Shown: positions 51,775 through 61,430, counted from the stretch's first letter. The stretch is DNA of 64,000 nt from Nocardia cerradoensis NBRC 101014 (GCF_000308535.1 NZ_BAFW01000239.1:1-64000), one strand, 5' to 3'. Numbers and translations are program-made. The notes: generated by a model not told the origin, from the letters alone.

Positions 51775-52797
51775 TCAGCCGACTCGCTCGATGGTGTACC
51801 GGACCAGGCGCTCCAGCGCGTCGTTGGCCGGCCCCTGCGGCAGGGCCGAGAGTTCGGCATGCGCGATATCGGCGTAGCCCTGCAACTTCTGCTTGGCCAG
51901 CACCATGCCGCGCGAGCGGGACAGCAGCTCCAGCGCCTCGGCGACCTCGTCGTCGGATTCCAGCGGCCGGGCCAGCAGCGTGCGCAGCCGGTCACCCTCG
52001 GCGCCCTCGTCGCGCAGCGCGTACAGCACCGGCAGGGTGTGCACGCCCTCCCGCAGGTCGGTGCCGGGCGTCTTGCCGGACTGCTCGGACACCGAGGAGA
52101 TGTCGATGATGTCGTCGGAGATCTGGAAGGCGGTGCCCACCGCGTCGCCCAGGCGAGCCAGCCGTTCCACGTCGTCGAGGCTCGCGCCGGAGAAGGTGCC
52201 GCCGAAGCGGCCCGATGCGGCGATCAGCGAACCGGTCTTCTCCCACACCACCCGCAGATAATGTTCGACCGGATCCTGAGATTTCTTGGCGCCCAAGGTT
52301 TCTCGCATCTGACCGGTGACCAGTTCGGCGAAGGTCTCGGCGATGATGCGCACCGCGTCCGGGCCCAGGGTGGACACCAGCCGGGAGGCGTGGGCGAACA
52401 GATAGTCGCCGGAGAGGATGGCGATGCTGTTGCCCCATCGGGAGTTCACGCTGGGGGCGCCGCGGCGCATCGACGCCTCGTCCATCACGTCGTCGTGGTA
52501 GAGGGTCGCCAGATGCACCAGTTCGACCACGGTGCCGGCGGTGATCAGATCGGGGTCGGTCGGGCGTGGACCGAGCTGACCGGTGAGGATGGTGAACAGC
52601 GGCCGGAACCGCTTACCGCCGGCGCGCGCCAGGTGCAGCGCGGCTTCCAGCAGGAAGTCCTCCCCGTCGGAGAGCTCGCTGACCAGTAGCTTCTCCACCT
52701 CGTCGAGCCCGTTGCGCACGGTCGCCGCGAGCTCGGGATCGCCGAGATCGACCCCGGCAACCACGGTGCTTTCATCGCTCACAGCCGATGCACTCAT
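51775..52797 (-). CDS. grcC1: Polyprenyl diphosphate synthase (GrcC1 type)
   Basis: 340 residues. It has both aspartate-rich motifs of trans-prenyltransferases: YHDDVMDEA (first) and ISDDIIDIS (second), with GGKRFRPLF. It elongates isoprenoid diphosphates, here most likely for the menaquinone side chain, judging by menJ, mgtA and menG nearby as in M. tuberculosis. ATG 52797 follows GGGAGAAG; an in-frame ATG 30 bases earlier is less likely. Confidence 0.92.
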   Translation of the reverse strand: MSASAVSDESTVVAGVDLGDPELAATVRNGLDEVEKLLVSELSDGEDFLLEAALHLARAGGKRFRPLFTILTGQLGPRPTDPDLITAGTVVELVHLATLYHDDVMDEASMRRGAPSVNSRWGNSIAILSGDYLFAHASRLVSTLGPDAVRIIAETFAELVTGQMRETLGAKKSQDPVEHYLRVVWEKTGSLIAASGRFGGTFSGASLDDVERLARLGDAVGTAFQISDDIIDISSVSEQSGKTPGTDLREGVHTLPVLYALRDEGAEGDRLRTLLARPLESDDEVAEALELLSRSRGMVLAKQKLQGYADIAHAELSALPQGPANDALERLVRYTIERVG

Positions 52798-52885
52798 GTC
52801 TTCTCCCAATGCCGCGTCCGTCCCCACACCGAAGAACCTAGCGTGTTGCCGTCCCCCCTCCCATGAACACCGTCACTCTGCCTGT

Positions 52886-53000
52886 GGCCTCCGCTTCGCT
52901 CCGGCGGGGTTTCGGTCCCCTGGGCCTCGATTTTTCCCTCCTCCGCTCCTCCGCTTCGCTCCCCCGCTCCGTCGGTCCGAAATCGAGGCGGGCCGATACC
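52886..53000 (-). repeat. 115-bp intergenic repeat, copy 2 (reverse orientation)
   Basis: This is the reverse complement of the copy at 44690-44804, with about 13 differences and no gap. It keeps the inner pair GCCTCGATTT/AAATCGAGGC and the GGAGCGAAGCGGAGGCC end. The outer arm has changed on both sides (GGTATCGG and CCGAAACC). It lies between the divergent grcC1 and menJ genes. Confidence 0.85.
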
Positions 53001-53155
53001 GGGATCCGAGCACCATCCTCGAAACGCATACCCAGTAGTGCGGGTGACTACCGACTGAATCGTTCGGGGTAACGCAACTTCATCGGCGTACCGATCTACT
53101 CGGCACACAACCCGCCCGAGCGAGCCGGTGGCGGCACCTCTGCCACTATTGGGCT

Positions 53156-54436
53156 ATGGGTTCAGCTCACGGCGGTTCGACAGCACCGGAACGGGAACGT
53201 GGCACGGTGTTGCCCGAGCACGTCGAGGTGCTGGTGGTGGGCGCGGGGCCGGCCGGTTCCGCGGCGGCGGCCTGGGCGGCGCGGGCGGGGCGCGAGGTGT
53301 TGCTCACCGATGCCGCGGTGTTTCCCCGGGACAAGACCTGCGGCGACGGATTGACCCCGCGCGCCACCGCGGAGCTGGAGGCGCTCGGGCTGGGCGAATG
53401 GCTGCGCGCGCATACCGTCAACCGGGGGCTGCGGATGGCCGGATTCGGCCGGGAGGCGTTGCTGCCCTGGCCGGGCGGGTCCTTCCCCACCTACGGAAGT
53501 GCCGTTCCCCGAACCGAACTCGACGACAAGCTGCGTGAGACCGCCGTCAAGTGGGGTGCGCGCATGGTCGACGGGGTGCGGGTGGTCGCGGTGGCGCGCG
53601 CGGACGATCGGATCACCGGTGTCACCGTGCAGACCGAATCGGGCACGCGCGAGATTCGCTGCGACATCCTCATCGTCGCCGACGGGGTGCGTTCGCCGGT
53701 CGGGAAGCTGCTGGGCCGCGTCTGGCATCGCCGCTTCGCCTACGGTGTGGCCGCACGCGCCTACATCCGCTCCGCCCGCAGCGACGACGAATGGATCACG
53801 TCGCATCTGGAACTGCGCGATGCCGAGGGCGGTCTGGTCCCCGGCTACGGCTGGGTGTTCCCGCTGGGCAACGGCGAGGTCAACATCGGCGTGGGCTCGC
53901 TGGCCACCGAACGCCGCCCCTCGCATATCGCGTTGAAACCACTTCTGCAGCATTATGTTTCGCTGCGCCGGCCGGAATGGCAGTTCGAGGGCGAGGCGCG
54001 GGCCGTCGCCTCGGCGCTGCTGCCGATGGGCGGCGCGGTGTCGAATATCGCGGGCCGCAACTGGGTGCTGGTGGGCGACGCCGCCGGATGTGTGAATCCG
54101 CTCAACGGCGAGGGTATCGACTACGGGCTCGAGGGCGGCCACCTGCTGTCGGGACTGCTGGGCGAACCGGATCTGACCACGGTGTGGCCGGATCTGCTGC
54201 GGGCCCGCTACGGGCGCACCTTCTCGGTGGCCCGCCGGATCGCGGCATTGGCCACCCATCCGCGGATGGTCCCGACCGGCGGACCGCCGGTGATGCGTTC
54301 GGCGCTGCTGCAGCGCACGGCCGTGCGGGTGATGGGCAATCTCGTCGACGAGGAGGATGCCGACCTGACCGCCCGGGCCTGGCGGACGGCGGGCCGGGCG
54401 TCGCTGCGTTTCGACGATCCGGCACCGTTCAGCTGA
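53156..54436 (+). CDS. menJ: Menaquinone/geranylgeranyl reductase MenJ
   Basis: 426 residues of the flavoprotein family that saturates isoprenoid double bonds. VLVVGAGPAGSAAAAWAAR binds FAD, DKTCGDGLTPRA is the family motif with its Cys, and GDAAGCVNPLNGEGIDYGL is the second FAD contact. In mycobacteria MenJ saturates one unit of the MK-9 tail. ATG 53156 has no clear ribosome site and a GTG 51 bases on is possible. It is divergent from grcC1. Confidence 0.92.
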   Translation: MGSAHGGSTAPERERGTVLPEHVEVLVVGAGPAGSAAAAWAARAGREVLLTDAAVFPRDKTCGDGLTPRATAELEALGLGEWLRAHTVNRGLRMAGFGREALLPWPGGSFPTYGSAVPRTELDDKLRETAVKWGARMVDGVRVVAVARADDRITGVTVQTESGTREIRCDILIVADGVRSPVGKLLGRVWHRRFAYGVAARAYIRSARSDDEWITSHLELRDAEGGLVPGYGWVFPLGNGEVNIGVGSLATERRPSHIALKPLLQHYVSLRRPEWQFEGEARAVASALLPMGGAVSNIAGRNWVLVGDAAGCVNPLNGEGIDYGLEGGHLLSGLLGEPDLTTVWPDLLRARYGRTFSVARRIAALATHPRMVPTGGPPVMRSALLQRTAVRVMGNLVDEEDADLTARAWRTAGRASLRFDDPAPFS

Positions 54437-54472
54437 GCGATGCGCGGCGCCGAGGCTCGGACAGGAGGCAGC

Positions 54473-54982
54473 GTGGACAACCGCAGCGGGCCACGTCCGC
54501 GCCGCGATCGGACGCCCTCGGTGCCGGAGAATCTGCTTCCGCATCTGCGCCGGGCGCGGGATCTGGTCGATCGCGAATACGCCCGCCCGCTCGACGTGGA
54601 CGAGCTCGCCGCGACCGCGGGAGTCTCGAAATATCATTTCCTGCGCTGTTTCGCCGCCACCTACGGCCGCACCCCCGCGCTGTATCTGGCCGAGCGGCGC
54701 ATCGAACGCGCGCAGGATCTGTTGCGCGCCACCAACATCACCGTGACCGAGGCGTGCATGCTGGTCGGATACACGAGCCTGGGCTCGTTCAGCCGCAAGT
54801 TCACCGAACTGGTGGGGATGACACCGTCGGCCTATCAGGCGAAATTCGCGGCAGACGGAGTTCCGCGGATTCCGGGGTGTTACGTGTTCATGCACGGCCT
54901 CTCCGATCGGAGACCGCCGGACCCGGCGCCCGATCCCGACGGCGCAATTTCGGAGAAGCCGGCGGGCGCCGAGGGCTCATAG
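54473..54982 (+). CDS. AraC family regulator, HTH-only (paralogue of 17985)
   Basis: 169 residues. The HTH reads REYARPLDVDELAATAGVSK, YHFLRCFAATYGRTPALYLA and TVTEACMLVGYTSLGSFSRK, close to the AraC protein at 17985. AGGAGG at 54463-54468 lies four bases before GTG 54473. A VOC gene starts nine bases after its stop, so the AraC-VOC order is the same as at 17985-18850. A UvrA-like gene does not follow here. Confidence 0.87.
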   Translation: MDNRSGPRPRRDRTPSVPENLLPHLRRARDLVDREYARPLDVDELAATAGVSKYHFLRCFAATYGRTPALYLAERRIERAQDLLRATNITVTEACMLVGYTSLGSFSRKFTELVGMTPSAYQAKFAADGVPRIPGCYVFMHGLSDRRPPDPAPDPDGAISEKPAGAEGS

Positions 54983-54991
54983 CCTGAGCTC

Positions 54992-55441
54992 ATGACGACG
55001 ATCACCAACGTATCGCTGGTCACGGTGTATGTGACCGATCAGTCCGCGGCCAAACAGTGGTACATCGACAAACTCGGTTTCGTGGAAACCGCCGATATCT
55101 CGATGGGCGACAACGGTTTCCGCTGGGTCACCGTGGCTCAACCGGATCATCCCGAACTCGAGGTGACATTGATGGTTCCGGGTCCGCCGCTCGACGAGAC
55201 GATGGCCGAGGCGATCCGCCGCTCCCTCGGCAACGGCACCATGGGCGCGCTGGGATTGCGCACGGAGGACTGCCAGAAGGCCTACGAGGAGCTCACCGCG
55301 AAGGGTGTCGAATTCGTGCAGCCGCCCGCGGAACGCCCGTACGGCGTGGAGGCGGTGATGCGCGACAACTCCGGCAATTGGCTCGTCCTGGTCGAACAAC
55401 GCGAATTCGACGGTGGCGCCTTCGGTCCGGGGGCGCAGTAG
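54992..55441 (+). CDS. VOC family protein, partner of the second AraC gene
   Basis: 149 residues. VYVTDQSAAKQWYIDKLGF opens the VOC fold and MRDNSGNWLVLVEQRE closes it. RPYGVEAVMRD matches the related motif in the copy at 18431. It is probably controlled by the AraC protein before it. Ligand unknown. Confidence 0.87.
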   Translation: MTTITNVSLVTVYVTDQSAAKQWYIDKLGFVETADISMGDNGFRWVTVAQPDHPELEVTLMVPGPPLDETMAEAIRRSLGNGTMGALGLRTEDCQKAYEELTAKGVEFVQPPAERPYGVEAVMRDNSGNWLVLVEQREFDGGAFGPGAQ

Positions 55442-55492
55442 CCGGGCGCGGGACGGGTGCGAGCCGGCGCTGCTCGCACCCACCACTGTCGG

Positions 55493-55999
55493 CTATACCC
55501 CGGATTCGGTGGCGAAGTACTTCTCGACGAACTTGCGTTCGCTGTTGACCACCCGGTGCTGCAACTGTTCGGCCAGCGGCTCGATGGCCCCGCCGACCAG
55601 CGGAACCTTCACCTTCACACTGCCGGTGACCTCGAGTTCGGAACCCGTGCCCGCGGCCCGCAGCAGGTACTTGCCGGTCATCTCGGAGGAGATGCCCGAG
55701 GAGGTCGCGGAGAACGTGCCCGCGGCGGAATTCCCCTCCAGCGGGCCCCAGTCGTCGGTGCGTTCGAGCACCAGTTCGGCCTTGAGCACCTTGCGGACGA
55801 TGGCCGGGATCTTGTCCTGGCGGGCCGTCTCGGTCATGCGCAGATGGATGGTGCCGGGCCCGTTCGGGTGGGTCAGTTCGATGGTCGCGGTCTCGGCGCC
55901 CTCGAAGCGGGCGTGCCAGAATTCGTCGCTCGTGAGCGCCCGGTGCAATTCCTCGACCGGGACGGTGTATGACACGGTGAAGCGGAAGTTTCGGGACAT
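55493..55999 (-). CDS. DUF2505 protein
   Basis: 168 residues. The fold is START/SRPBCC-like: [37 protein letters not shown] and the C-terminal helix [20 protein letters not shown]. This matches actinobacterial DUF2505 proteins, which probably bind a hydrophobic ligand. ATG 55999 has a weak ribosome site. It converges with the VOC gene and is divergent from the DUF3592 gene. Confidence 0.85.
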   Translation of the reverse strand: MSRNFRFTVSYTVPVEELHRALTSDEFWHARFEGAETATIELTHPNGPGTIHLRMTETARQDKIPAIVRKVLKAELVLERTDDWGPLEGNSAAGTFSATSSGISSEMTGKYLLRAAGTGSELEVTGSVKVKVPLVGGAIEPLAEQLQHRVVNSERKFVEKYFATESGV

Positions 56000-56039
56000 G
56001 AGCGCACACGCTATCGGAACCATGCAATAGCCTGGTGCG

Positions 56040-56516
56040 GTGTCGGAAACCACCGAGTCTGCTGCGCGCGAGGATCGGGCCGAGGCCGGTTCACCTCGCC
56101 TCCGCCGGACCCGGATCACCATCGCGGTGATCGCCGCCGCGGTGAGCGTGCTGGCCGTGCTGCTGGTGCTGGCGGCCTGGCGCGACGATCTGCTGATCAG
56201 CTCCGACAAGGGCGTGACCAGCGCGGAGGTGTTGTCGGCGGGCCGGTTGCGGTCCGCGGTCACCTATGTGACGCCCGACGGTGTCACGCACAATCCGAAG
56301 GTGGGGGTGCTGTATCCCACCAAACTCACCGCCGGCGAGCGGATCAATGTCGAATACAGCCGCAGCGATCCGGAATTGGTCCGGGTCGCCGGGCGCGACG
56401 CCCGGGTCGCGGTCATTCCGGCGCTCTCGGTGATCGTGGTGGTGTGGGTCGCCGCGCTGCCGGTGCTGTGGGTGGTGCGCCGCTTCGAGCGCCGTTCGGT
56501 GCGCACCTCCGGGTAG
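56040..56516 (+). CDS. DUF3592-type membrane protein
   Basis: 158 residues with two membrane helices ([20 protein letters not shown] and [20 protein letters not shown]) around an extracellular beta domain ([36 protein letters not shown]). In M. tuberculosis a similar membrane gene (Rv0556) precedes mgtA, as here. Function unknown. Confidence 0.8.
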   Translation: MSETTESAAREDRAEAGSPRLRRTRITIAVIAAAVSVLAVLLVLAAWRDDLLISSDKGVTSAEVLSAGRLRSAVTYVTPDGVTHNPKVGVLYPTKLTAGERINVEYSRSDPELVRVAGRDARVAVIPALSVIVVVWVAALPVLWVVRRFERRSVRTSG

Positions 56517-56590
56517 CTGTTCGCCCGAACTTCGCACATCCGTCACATGGGTGTGGTGTCCTGGCGTGCCGCGCATCGCACACTGCAGGA

Positions 56591-57730
56591 GTGCGTGTAG
56601 CGATCGTCTCCGAATCGTTTCTGCCGAATATGAACGGTGTCGTGAACTCCGTGCTGCAGGTCCTGACCCATCTGGACCGCAACGGACACGATGCGCTCGT
56701 CATCGCCCCGGACACTCCCCGCGGCCAGGCCGCGGCGCCGCGCTCCTACGGCCGCTTTCCGGTGATCCGGGTGCCGGCGGTCATGGTGCCGCGGATCAGC
56801 TCACTGCCGGTCGGCCTGCCGCAACCATTGCTCACCTCGGCGATCGAGGATTTCGACGCCGATGTGGTGCATCTGGCCTCGCCGTTCCTGCTCGGCGCCG
56901 GCGGGGCGGCGGCGGCCTTGCGCCTGGATCTGCCCGCCGTGGCGGTGTATCAGACCGATGTGGCCGGATTCGCGGCCAGCTACGGGCTGGGGGCCGCGCA
57001 GCGGGCGGCGTGGGCCTGGACGCGGCGCATCCACAATCGCGCGGCGCGCACCCTGGCGCCCTCGTCGGCGGCGATGGCGGATCTCGAGCGCCACGGCATC
57101 GCCCGGGTGCACCGCTGGGCGCGGGGCGTGGACGCGGTGCGGTTCACGCCCGGTGCGCGCGACGCCGGCCTGCACGCGCGGTGGGCGGACGGCGACCGGC
57201 TGGTGGTCGGATTCGTCGGCCGGCTGGCGCCGGAGAAACACGTCGAACGTCTCGCCGCGCTGGCCGACGATCCCGATATCCGGCTGGTCGTGGTCGGCGA
57301 CGGACCGGAACGGGCGCAGTTGCAGCGCCTGCTGCCGACGGCCGTGTTCACCGGCGAACTCGGCGGCGCCGAGCTGGCGCAGGCCTATGCGAGCCTGGAT
57401 CTGATGGTCCACCCGGGCGAGCACGAAACCTTCTGCCAGGGCGTGCAGGAGGCGCTGGCCTGCGGCACTCCGGTGATCGGCCCCGACGCCGGGGGCCCTC
57501 GCGATCTGATCGCCCACTGCCGCAACGGATATCTGCTGCCCGTCGACCGGTTCGCCGAACTGCTCCCGAGTGCGGTTGCGGCGCTGCGTGATCCGGCTCT
57601 TCGAGCCCGATTCGCCGGCGCGGCACGCAAATCGGTGCTGCACCGCACCTGGCCCGCGATCTGCACCGAGCTGATGGGGCACTATCACGAGGTGATCGGC
57701 GGCCGGGAAGTACTGCACCGCAGCGCCTGA
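56591..57730 (+). CDS. mgtA: GDP-mannose-dependent alpha-mannosyltransferase MgtA
   Basis: About 379 residues of a GT4 glycosyltransferase. [29 protein letters not shown] and VHRWARGVD are the N-terminal signatures; [16 protein letters not shown] and HSGEHETFC-like [11 protein letters not shown] and [10 protein letters not shown]-like [10 protein letters not shown] are the donor-site motifs. It closely follows mycobacterial MgtA (PimB'), which builds mannosylated glycolipids. The start GTG 56591 lies too close to its ribosome site; a GTG further upstream may be true. Confidence 0.9.
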   Translation: MRVAIVSESFLPNMNGVVNSVLQVLTHLDRNGHDALVIAPDTPRGQAAAPRSYGRFPVIRVPAVMVPRISSLPVGLPQPLLTSAIEDFDADVVHLASPFLLGAGGAAAALRLDLPAVAVYQTDVAGFAASYGLGAAQRAAWAWTRRIHNRAARTLAPSSAAMADLERHGIARVHRWARGVDAVRFTPGARDAGLHARWADGDRLVVGFVGRLAPEKHVERLAALADDPDIRLVVVGDGPERAQLQRLLPTAVFTGELGGAELAQAYASLDLMVHPGEHETFCQGVQEALACGTPVIGPDAGGPRDLIAHCRNGYLLPVDRFAELLPSAVAALRDPALRARFAGAARKSVLHRTWPAICTELMGHYHEVIGGREVLHRSA

Positions 57731-57768
57731 AAACCACGCTGTCGCAGGCGGTCCGAGGCGGCTGCGGT

Positions 57769-58398
57769 TCAGGCGGCCCGACCGAGCAGGCGGTCGACGA
57801 CCTGCCGGGCCATGCCCACGGCGCCGTCGTCGCCGAGGCGCAGCGCCACGTTGACGGCGTTCAGCACCGCGGCGACCTCGAAGCCCGCCACCTCGGGGTC
57901 CACGTCGGCGATCTCGCCGGCGGCGACGGCTCGCCGGAATTGGGCTGTCAGGAGGGCGACCCAGGCACGCTGTTGCTCTCGTAACGCATCGCGGACGGGT
58001 CCCGGCCGGCTGTCGAAGATCGGCAGATTCGCGCCCAGAAAACACCCGCCGGGAAACATCGGGCGCTGGACGTAGTCGATCCACTCGTCGACGAGGGCGC
58101 GAAGCCGCGCGACCCCCGCCGGGGCGTCGCGAGCCGGGCGGACGACGGTGTCCACGAACAGTTCCCGCGCCGCCTCCACGGTCGCGAGTTGCAGCGCCTC
58201 CTTGGTCCGGAACAGGGTCTGGATTCCGGCCTTGCTGACGCCGAGATCGTCGGCCAGCCGCCCGAAGCTCAGCCCGTCGAGTCCGTCCACCGACGCGATC
58301 TCGATCGAGCGGCGGGTCACCGCGCGGCGCGACCGCGCACCGCGACGTAGCCGCTGATCGGCACTTTCGGCTGCCGTCTGCTGCTCGGGTACGACCAT
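57769..58398 (-). CDS. TetR family transcriptional regulator of the MFS gene
   Basis: 209 residues. The HTH is SIEIASVDGLDGLSFGRLAD and DLGVSKAGIQTLFRTKEAL. The C-terminal domain (YVQRPMFPGGCFLGANLPIF) is TetR_C-like. ATG 58398 lies next to a palindromic operator and the MFS gene is divergent, a typical drug-efflux layout. The reading frame stays open far upstream, but that part is antisense to the MFS gene and not real. Confidence 0.88.
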   Translation of the reverse strand: MVVPEQQTAAESADQRLRRGARSRRAVTRRSIEIASVDGLDGLSFGRLADDLGVSKAGIQTLFRTKEALQLATVEAARELFVDTVVRPARDAPAGVARLRALVDEWIDYVQRPMFPGGCFLGANLPIFDSRPGPVRDALREQQRAWVALLTAQFRRAVAAGEIADVDPEVAGFEVAAVLNAVNVALRLGDDGAVGMARQVVDRLLGRAA

Positions 58399-58412
58399 AC
58401 GGTCGATCGTAT
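58397..58412. promoter_or_regulatory. TetR operator 1
   Basis: ATACGGTCGATCGTAT, an inverted repeat with 5-bp arms and a near-symmetric core, overlaps the start of the TetR gene. The same sequence with one change recurs at 58450. Confidence 0.75.
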
Positions 58413-58449
58413 GCCATCCGGTCCCGAGGAATCGACCATTGCGGTAAAC

Positions 58450-58465
58450 ATACGGTCGACCGTAT
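58450..58465. promoter_or_regulatory. TetR operator 2
   Basis: ATACGGTCGACCGTAT is a perfect 16-bp palindrome 53 bp (five helical turns) from operator 1, ahead of the MFS gene. TetR dimers bound to the two sites would lie on the same face. Confidence 0.8.
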
Positions 58466-58524
58466 TCTTTCGAGCACATCGGCGTGCGGCGACACCGCCG
58501 GTGACGACGAGAAAGGGAACTCAG

Positions 58525-59958
58525 ATGGATGGCGTAGCAGCCGAACCGTCCGCGCTCGCGGACGAATCCACGACGGTCGAGCCGGTTCGCGACCGGTCGA
58601 CCGTGATCGTGTGGATCCTGTGCTCGGCCGCATTCGTGGCGATGCTCGACGTCTTCGTGGTGAACGTGGCGTTCACGAAGATCGGCGAGTCCTACCGGGG
58701 ATCGTCGCCGGCCGATGTGAGCTGGGTGCTCAACGGCTATGCGATCGTCTATGCGGCCCTGTTGATTCCGGCGGGCCGATTCTCGGACCGATTCGGCCGC
58801 AAGACCGGATTCCTCGGCGGGCTCGCCCTGTTCACGGCGGCGAGCGTGGCCTGTGCCGCGGCCCCGGCGCTGTGGGCCCTGGTGGCGTTCCGGCTCGTGC
58901 AGGCGGTCGGCGCGGCGGCGCTGACACCGGCCGGCCTGGGATTGCTGCTCACCGTGCTGCCGTCGGCGCGGGTGCCGGGCGCGGTGAAGATCTGGGCCAC
59001 GACGAGTTCGTTCGCCGCGGCCTGCGGCCCGGTGGTCGGCGGAGCACTGGTGGAAATCTCCTGGCGCTGGGTCTTCCTGATCAACCTGCCGGTCGGCGTG
59101 GTGACCGGGCTCGCGGCCGCATGGCTGGTGCCGAATCCGCCGCAGCGAACCTCCGCACGGATGCCCGACCTGCTGGGCGTGATGGTGCTGATCGTGGCGA
59201 TCGGCGCGCTGTCGCTGGCCCTGGTCGAAAGCGATGCGTGGCCCGGCGGCGCGACCTGGGCGGCAGCGGCCGTGGCGGCGCTCGGCATCGCCGGATTCGT
59301 CGTGCGGATGCGGCGGCATGCGGATCCGGTGGTGCCGCCGGACCTGTTCCGGGTGCCGACGTTCGCCTGGGCCAACGCCACCGTACTGGCGTTCTGCACG
59401 GCCTTCGGGGCCTGGTTCCTGAGCATCACGCTGTGGCTCGAGAACGCGGCCCACTTCAGCACGATCGGCACCGGGCTCGCCATCGTCCCCGGCCCGATCA
59501 TGGTGCCGATCTTCGCCGCCGTCGGCCAGCGACTGCTCCGCCGGATTCCGGCGGGAGCCGTTGTGGCCCTGGGCAATACGCTGTTCGCCGCCGGGGTCCT
59601 GCTCGTGCTGTTCACCGCCGGCACACCCGTGCGGTACACCACCGCGGTCCTGCCGGGCTGGGTGATCTCCGGTATCGGCATCGGCCTCGCACTGCCCACG
59701 ATGATCGCCTCGGCCGCCGTCGATCTGCCGCCGGAGCGCTCGGCGACCGGCAGCGCCGTGGTCAACACCGCCCGCCAGCTCGGCTACGTGGTGGGCGTCG
59801 CGGTACTGATCGCGCTGCTCGGATCGTCCGGCGCCACCGACCGGATGGTGACCGCTTTCCGGCACGGCTGGTCGTTCATCGCAATCGTCGCCGTCGCCGG
59901 CGCGGCAACGGCATTCGGCATCACACCCCGTACCGGCCGATCGAAGCGAAGCGAGTGA
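58525..59958 (+). CDS. MFS drug-efflux transporter (DHA2, 14-helix type)
   Basis: 477 residues with about 14 hydrophobic helices. AMLDVFVVNVAFTKIG and GRFSDRFGRKTGFLGGL are the early DHA2 and MFS motifs, with WVLNGYAIVYAALLIPAG. It should export drugs or other toxic compounds by proton antiport. ATG 58525 follows GAAAGGGA. It is divergent from the TetR gene and followed at once by an SGNH hydrolase. Confidence 0.92.
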   Translation: MDGVAAEPSALADESTTVEPVRDRSTVIVWILCSAAFVAMLDVFVVNVAFTKIGESYRGSSPADVSWVLNGYAIVYAALLIPAGRFSDRFGRKTGFLGGLALFTAASVACAAAPALWALVAFRLVQAVGAAALTPAGLGLLLTVLPSARVPGAVKIWATTSSFAAACGPVVGGALVEISWRWVFLINLPVGVVTGLAAAWLVPNPPQRTSARMPDLLGVMVLIVAIGALSLALVESDAWPGGATWAAAAVAALGIAGFVVRMRRHADPVVPPDLFRVPTFAWANATVLAFCTAFGAWFLSITLWLENAAHFSTIGTGLAIVPGPIMVPIFAAVGQRLLRRIPAGAVVALGNTLFAAGVLLVLFTAGTPVRYTTAVLPGWVISGIGIGLALPTMIASAAVDLPPERSATGSAVVNTARQLGYVVGVAVLIALLGSSGATDRMVTAFRHGWSFIAIVAVAGAATAFGITPRTGRSKRSE

Positions 59959-59960
59959 CC

Positions 59961-60647
59961 ATGTCGAAACCCACGGCACGGGCGACGGCCGAGGCGGCCG
60001 ATCCGCTCTGCCTGTCCGAGACCACCGCGGCCGCATTGCTGTTCGACGCGCCGTGGCGCCGCTTCGGTGTGGCCGGCGACAGCTTGTCGGCCGGAGTCGG
60101 CGACCCCACCCCCGGCTACGGGAACGCGGGCTGGCCCGAGCGGCTCGCGCGAATACTGCGGCGCGTGCGCCCGGACCTGCGATATCTCGACACCGCGCAG
60201 ATCGGGGCCACCACGGCACAGACGTCGGCCCACCAACTCGACCGGATCACGGCGTTCCGCCCGGACCTGCTGCATCTGCCGTGCGGCCCGAACGACATCA
60301 CGCGGCGCGATCCCGATTTCGACGAGATCGACACGACGATGCGGCGCATGTACGACGTCGCGGCGAGCACGGGCGCCCTGCTGACGACGTTCACCCTTGG
60401 GCGCGCCTATGTCGTACCGGCTCTTCCCGACTGGCCCGAGCGAATTCGCCGCATGAACGACATCACGCGCCGAATCGCCGCCGACTACGGGGCGGTCGTC
60501 GTCGACATGTGGGATCACCCGGTCAATACTCGCGACAATCTGCTCAGTGCGGATGGCATCCACTTCTCGACCTCCGGTCAGGCGGTGCTGGCGACCGAGA
60601 TGGTCAAACATCTGGCCTACGCACTGTCGAGCCGGAGGAGCGAATAG
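59961..60647 (+). CDS. SGNH/GDSL-type hydrolase
   Basis: 228 residues. FGVAGDSLSAGVGDP has the nucleophile Ser, the GGNDI-like block reads CGPNDITRR (with G replaced by P at the third place), and SADGIHFSTSGQAVL has the catalytic Asp-His. It is an esterase or acyl hydrolase without signal peptide. It starts three bases after the MFS stop (a GTG overlapping the stop is possible), so it belongs to the same operon and may modify or release the exported compound. Confidence 0.88.
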   Translation: MSKPTARATAEAADPLCLSETTAAALLFDAPWRRFGVAGDSLSAGVGDPTPGYGNAGWPERLARILRRVRPDLRYLDTAQIGATTAQTSAHQLDRITAFRPDLLHLPCGPNDITRRDPDFDEIDTTMRRMYDVAASTGALLTTFTLGRAYVVPALPDWPERIRRMNDITRRIAADYGAVVVDMWDHPVNTRDNLLSADGIHFSTSGQAVLATEMVKHLAYALSSRRSE

Positions 60648-60725
60648 CGCAGGCGCCCAATCCTCCCCGTGATCGCGGCCCGGCCCGCGTCCCCGCCCCG
60701 GGCGCCGGGCGCTAGGGTCACTCCC

Positions 60726-61430
60726 GTGGCGAAGACAGAGTCGTTTCGGGCCTCGTTGGACAAGCAACCGCACGAGGTCGCGTCCATGTTCGACGGGGTC
60801 GCGAAGCGGTACGACCTGACCAACACGGTGCTCACCGGCGGACAGGACCGCTATTGGCGCTGGGCCACCCGCCGCGCGCTGGCCCTGCGGCCCGGGGAGC
60901 GGGTGCTGGATCTGGCGGCCGGAACCGGCGTCTCCACCGCCGAATTCGCGAAGTCGGGAGCGTGGTGCCTGGCCCTGGACTTCTCCAAGGGCATGTTGGA
61001 GGCGGGGCGGTTCCGCCGGGTTCCGATGGTGAACGGCGACGCAACGGCCCTGCCGTTCGCCGACGATTCCTTCGACGCGGTCGCCATCTCCTACGGACTG
61101 CGCAACGTCTCCGAACCGGATGCGGCCCTGCGCGAAATGCTGCGCGTCACCAAACCGGGCGGACGCCTGGTCGTGGCGGAATTCTCCACCCCGGTCTTCG
61201 GACCGTTCCGCACGATCTACATGGAATACCTGATGAAGGTGCTGCCGAAGGTCGCCGAGGCCGTCAGCAGCAATCCGGACGCCTACGTCTACCTGGCCGA
61301 ATCGATCCGGGCCTGGCCCAATCAGCGACAGCTGGCGATGCGGATCTCCGACGCCGGCTGGTCGTCGGTGCAGTGGCGGAATCTGACCGGCGGCATCGTG
61401 GCGCTGCACCGCGGTTACAAGCTGGGGTGA
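60726..61430 (+). CDS. menG: Demethylmenaquinone methyltransferase
   Basis: 234 residues. [20 protein letters not shown] is the MenG/UbiE signature, [16 protein letters not shown] binds SAM and [18 protein letters not shown] is the second family motif. It performs the last methylation of menaquinone. GTG 60726 matches the mycobacterial start. It follows the SGNH gene by 78 bases and is separate from it in function. Confidence 0.94.
   Translation: MAKTESFRASLDKQPHEVASMFDGVAKRYDLTNTVLTGGQDRYWRWATRRALALRPGERVLDLAAGTGVSTAEFAKSGAWCLALDFSKGMLEAGRFRRVPMVNGDATALPFADDSFDAVAISYGLRNVSEPDAALREMLRVTKPGGRLVVAEFSTPVFGPFRTIYMEYLMKVLPKVAEAVSSNPDAYVYLAESIRAWPNQRQLAMRISDAGWSSVQWRNLTGGIVALHRGYKLG

Noticed and set aside
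58399-60219. An upstream extension of the TetR frame into the MFS region
   Set aside because: The extra part is antisense to the transporter, rich in Arg/Gly/His, and the TetR family begins near ATG 58398.
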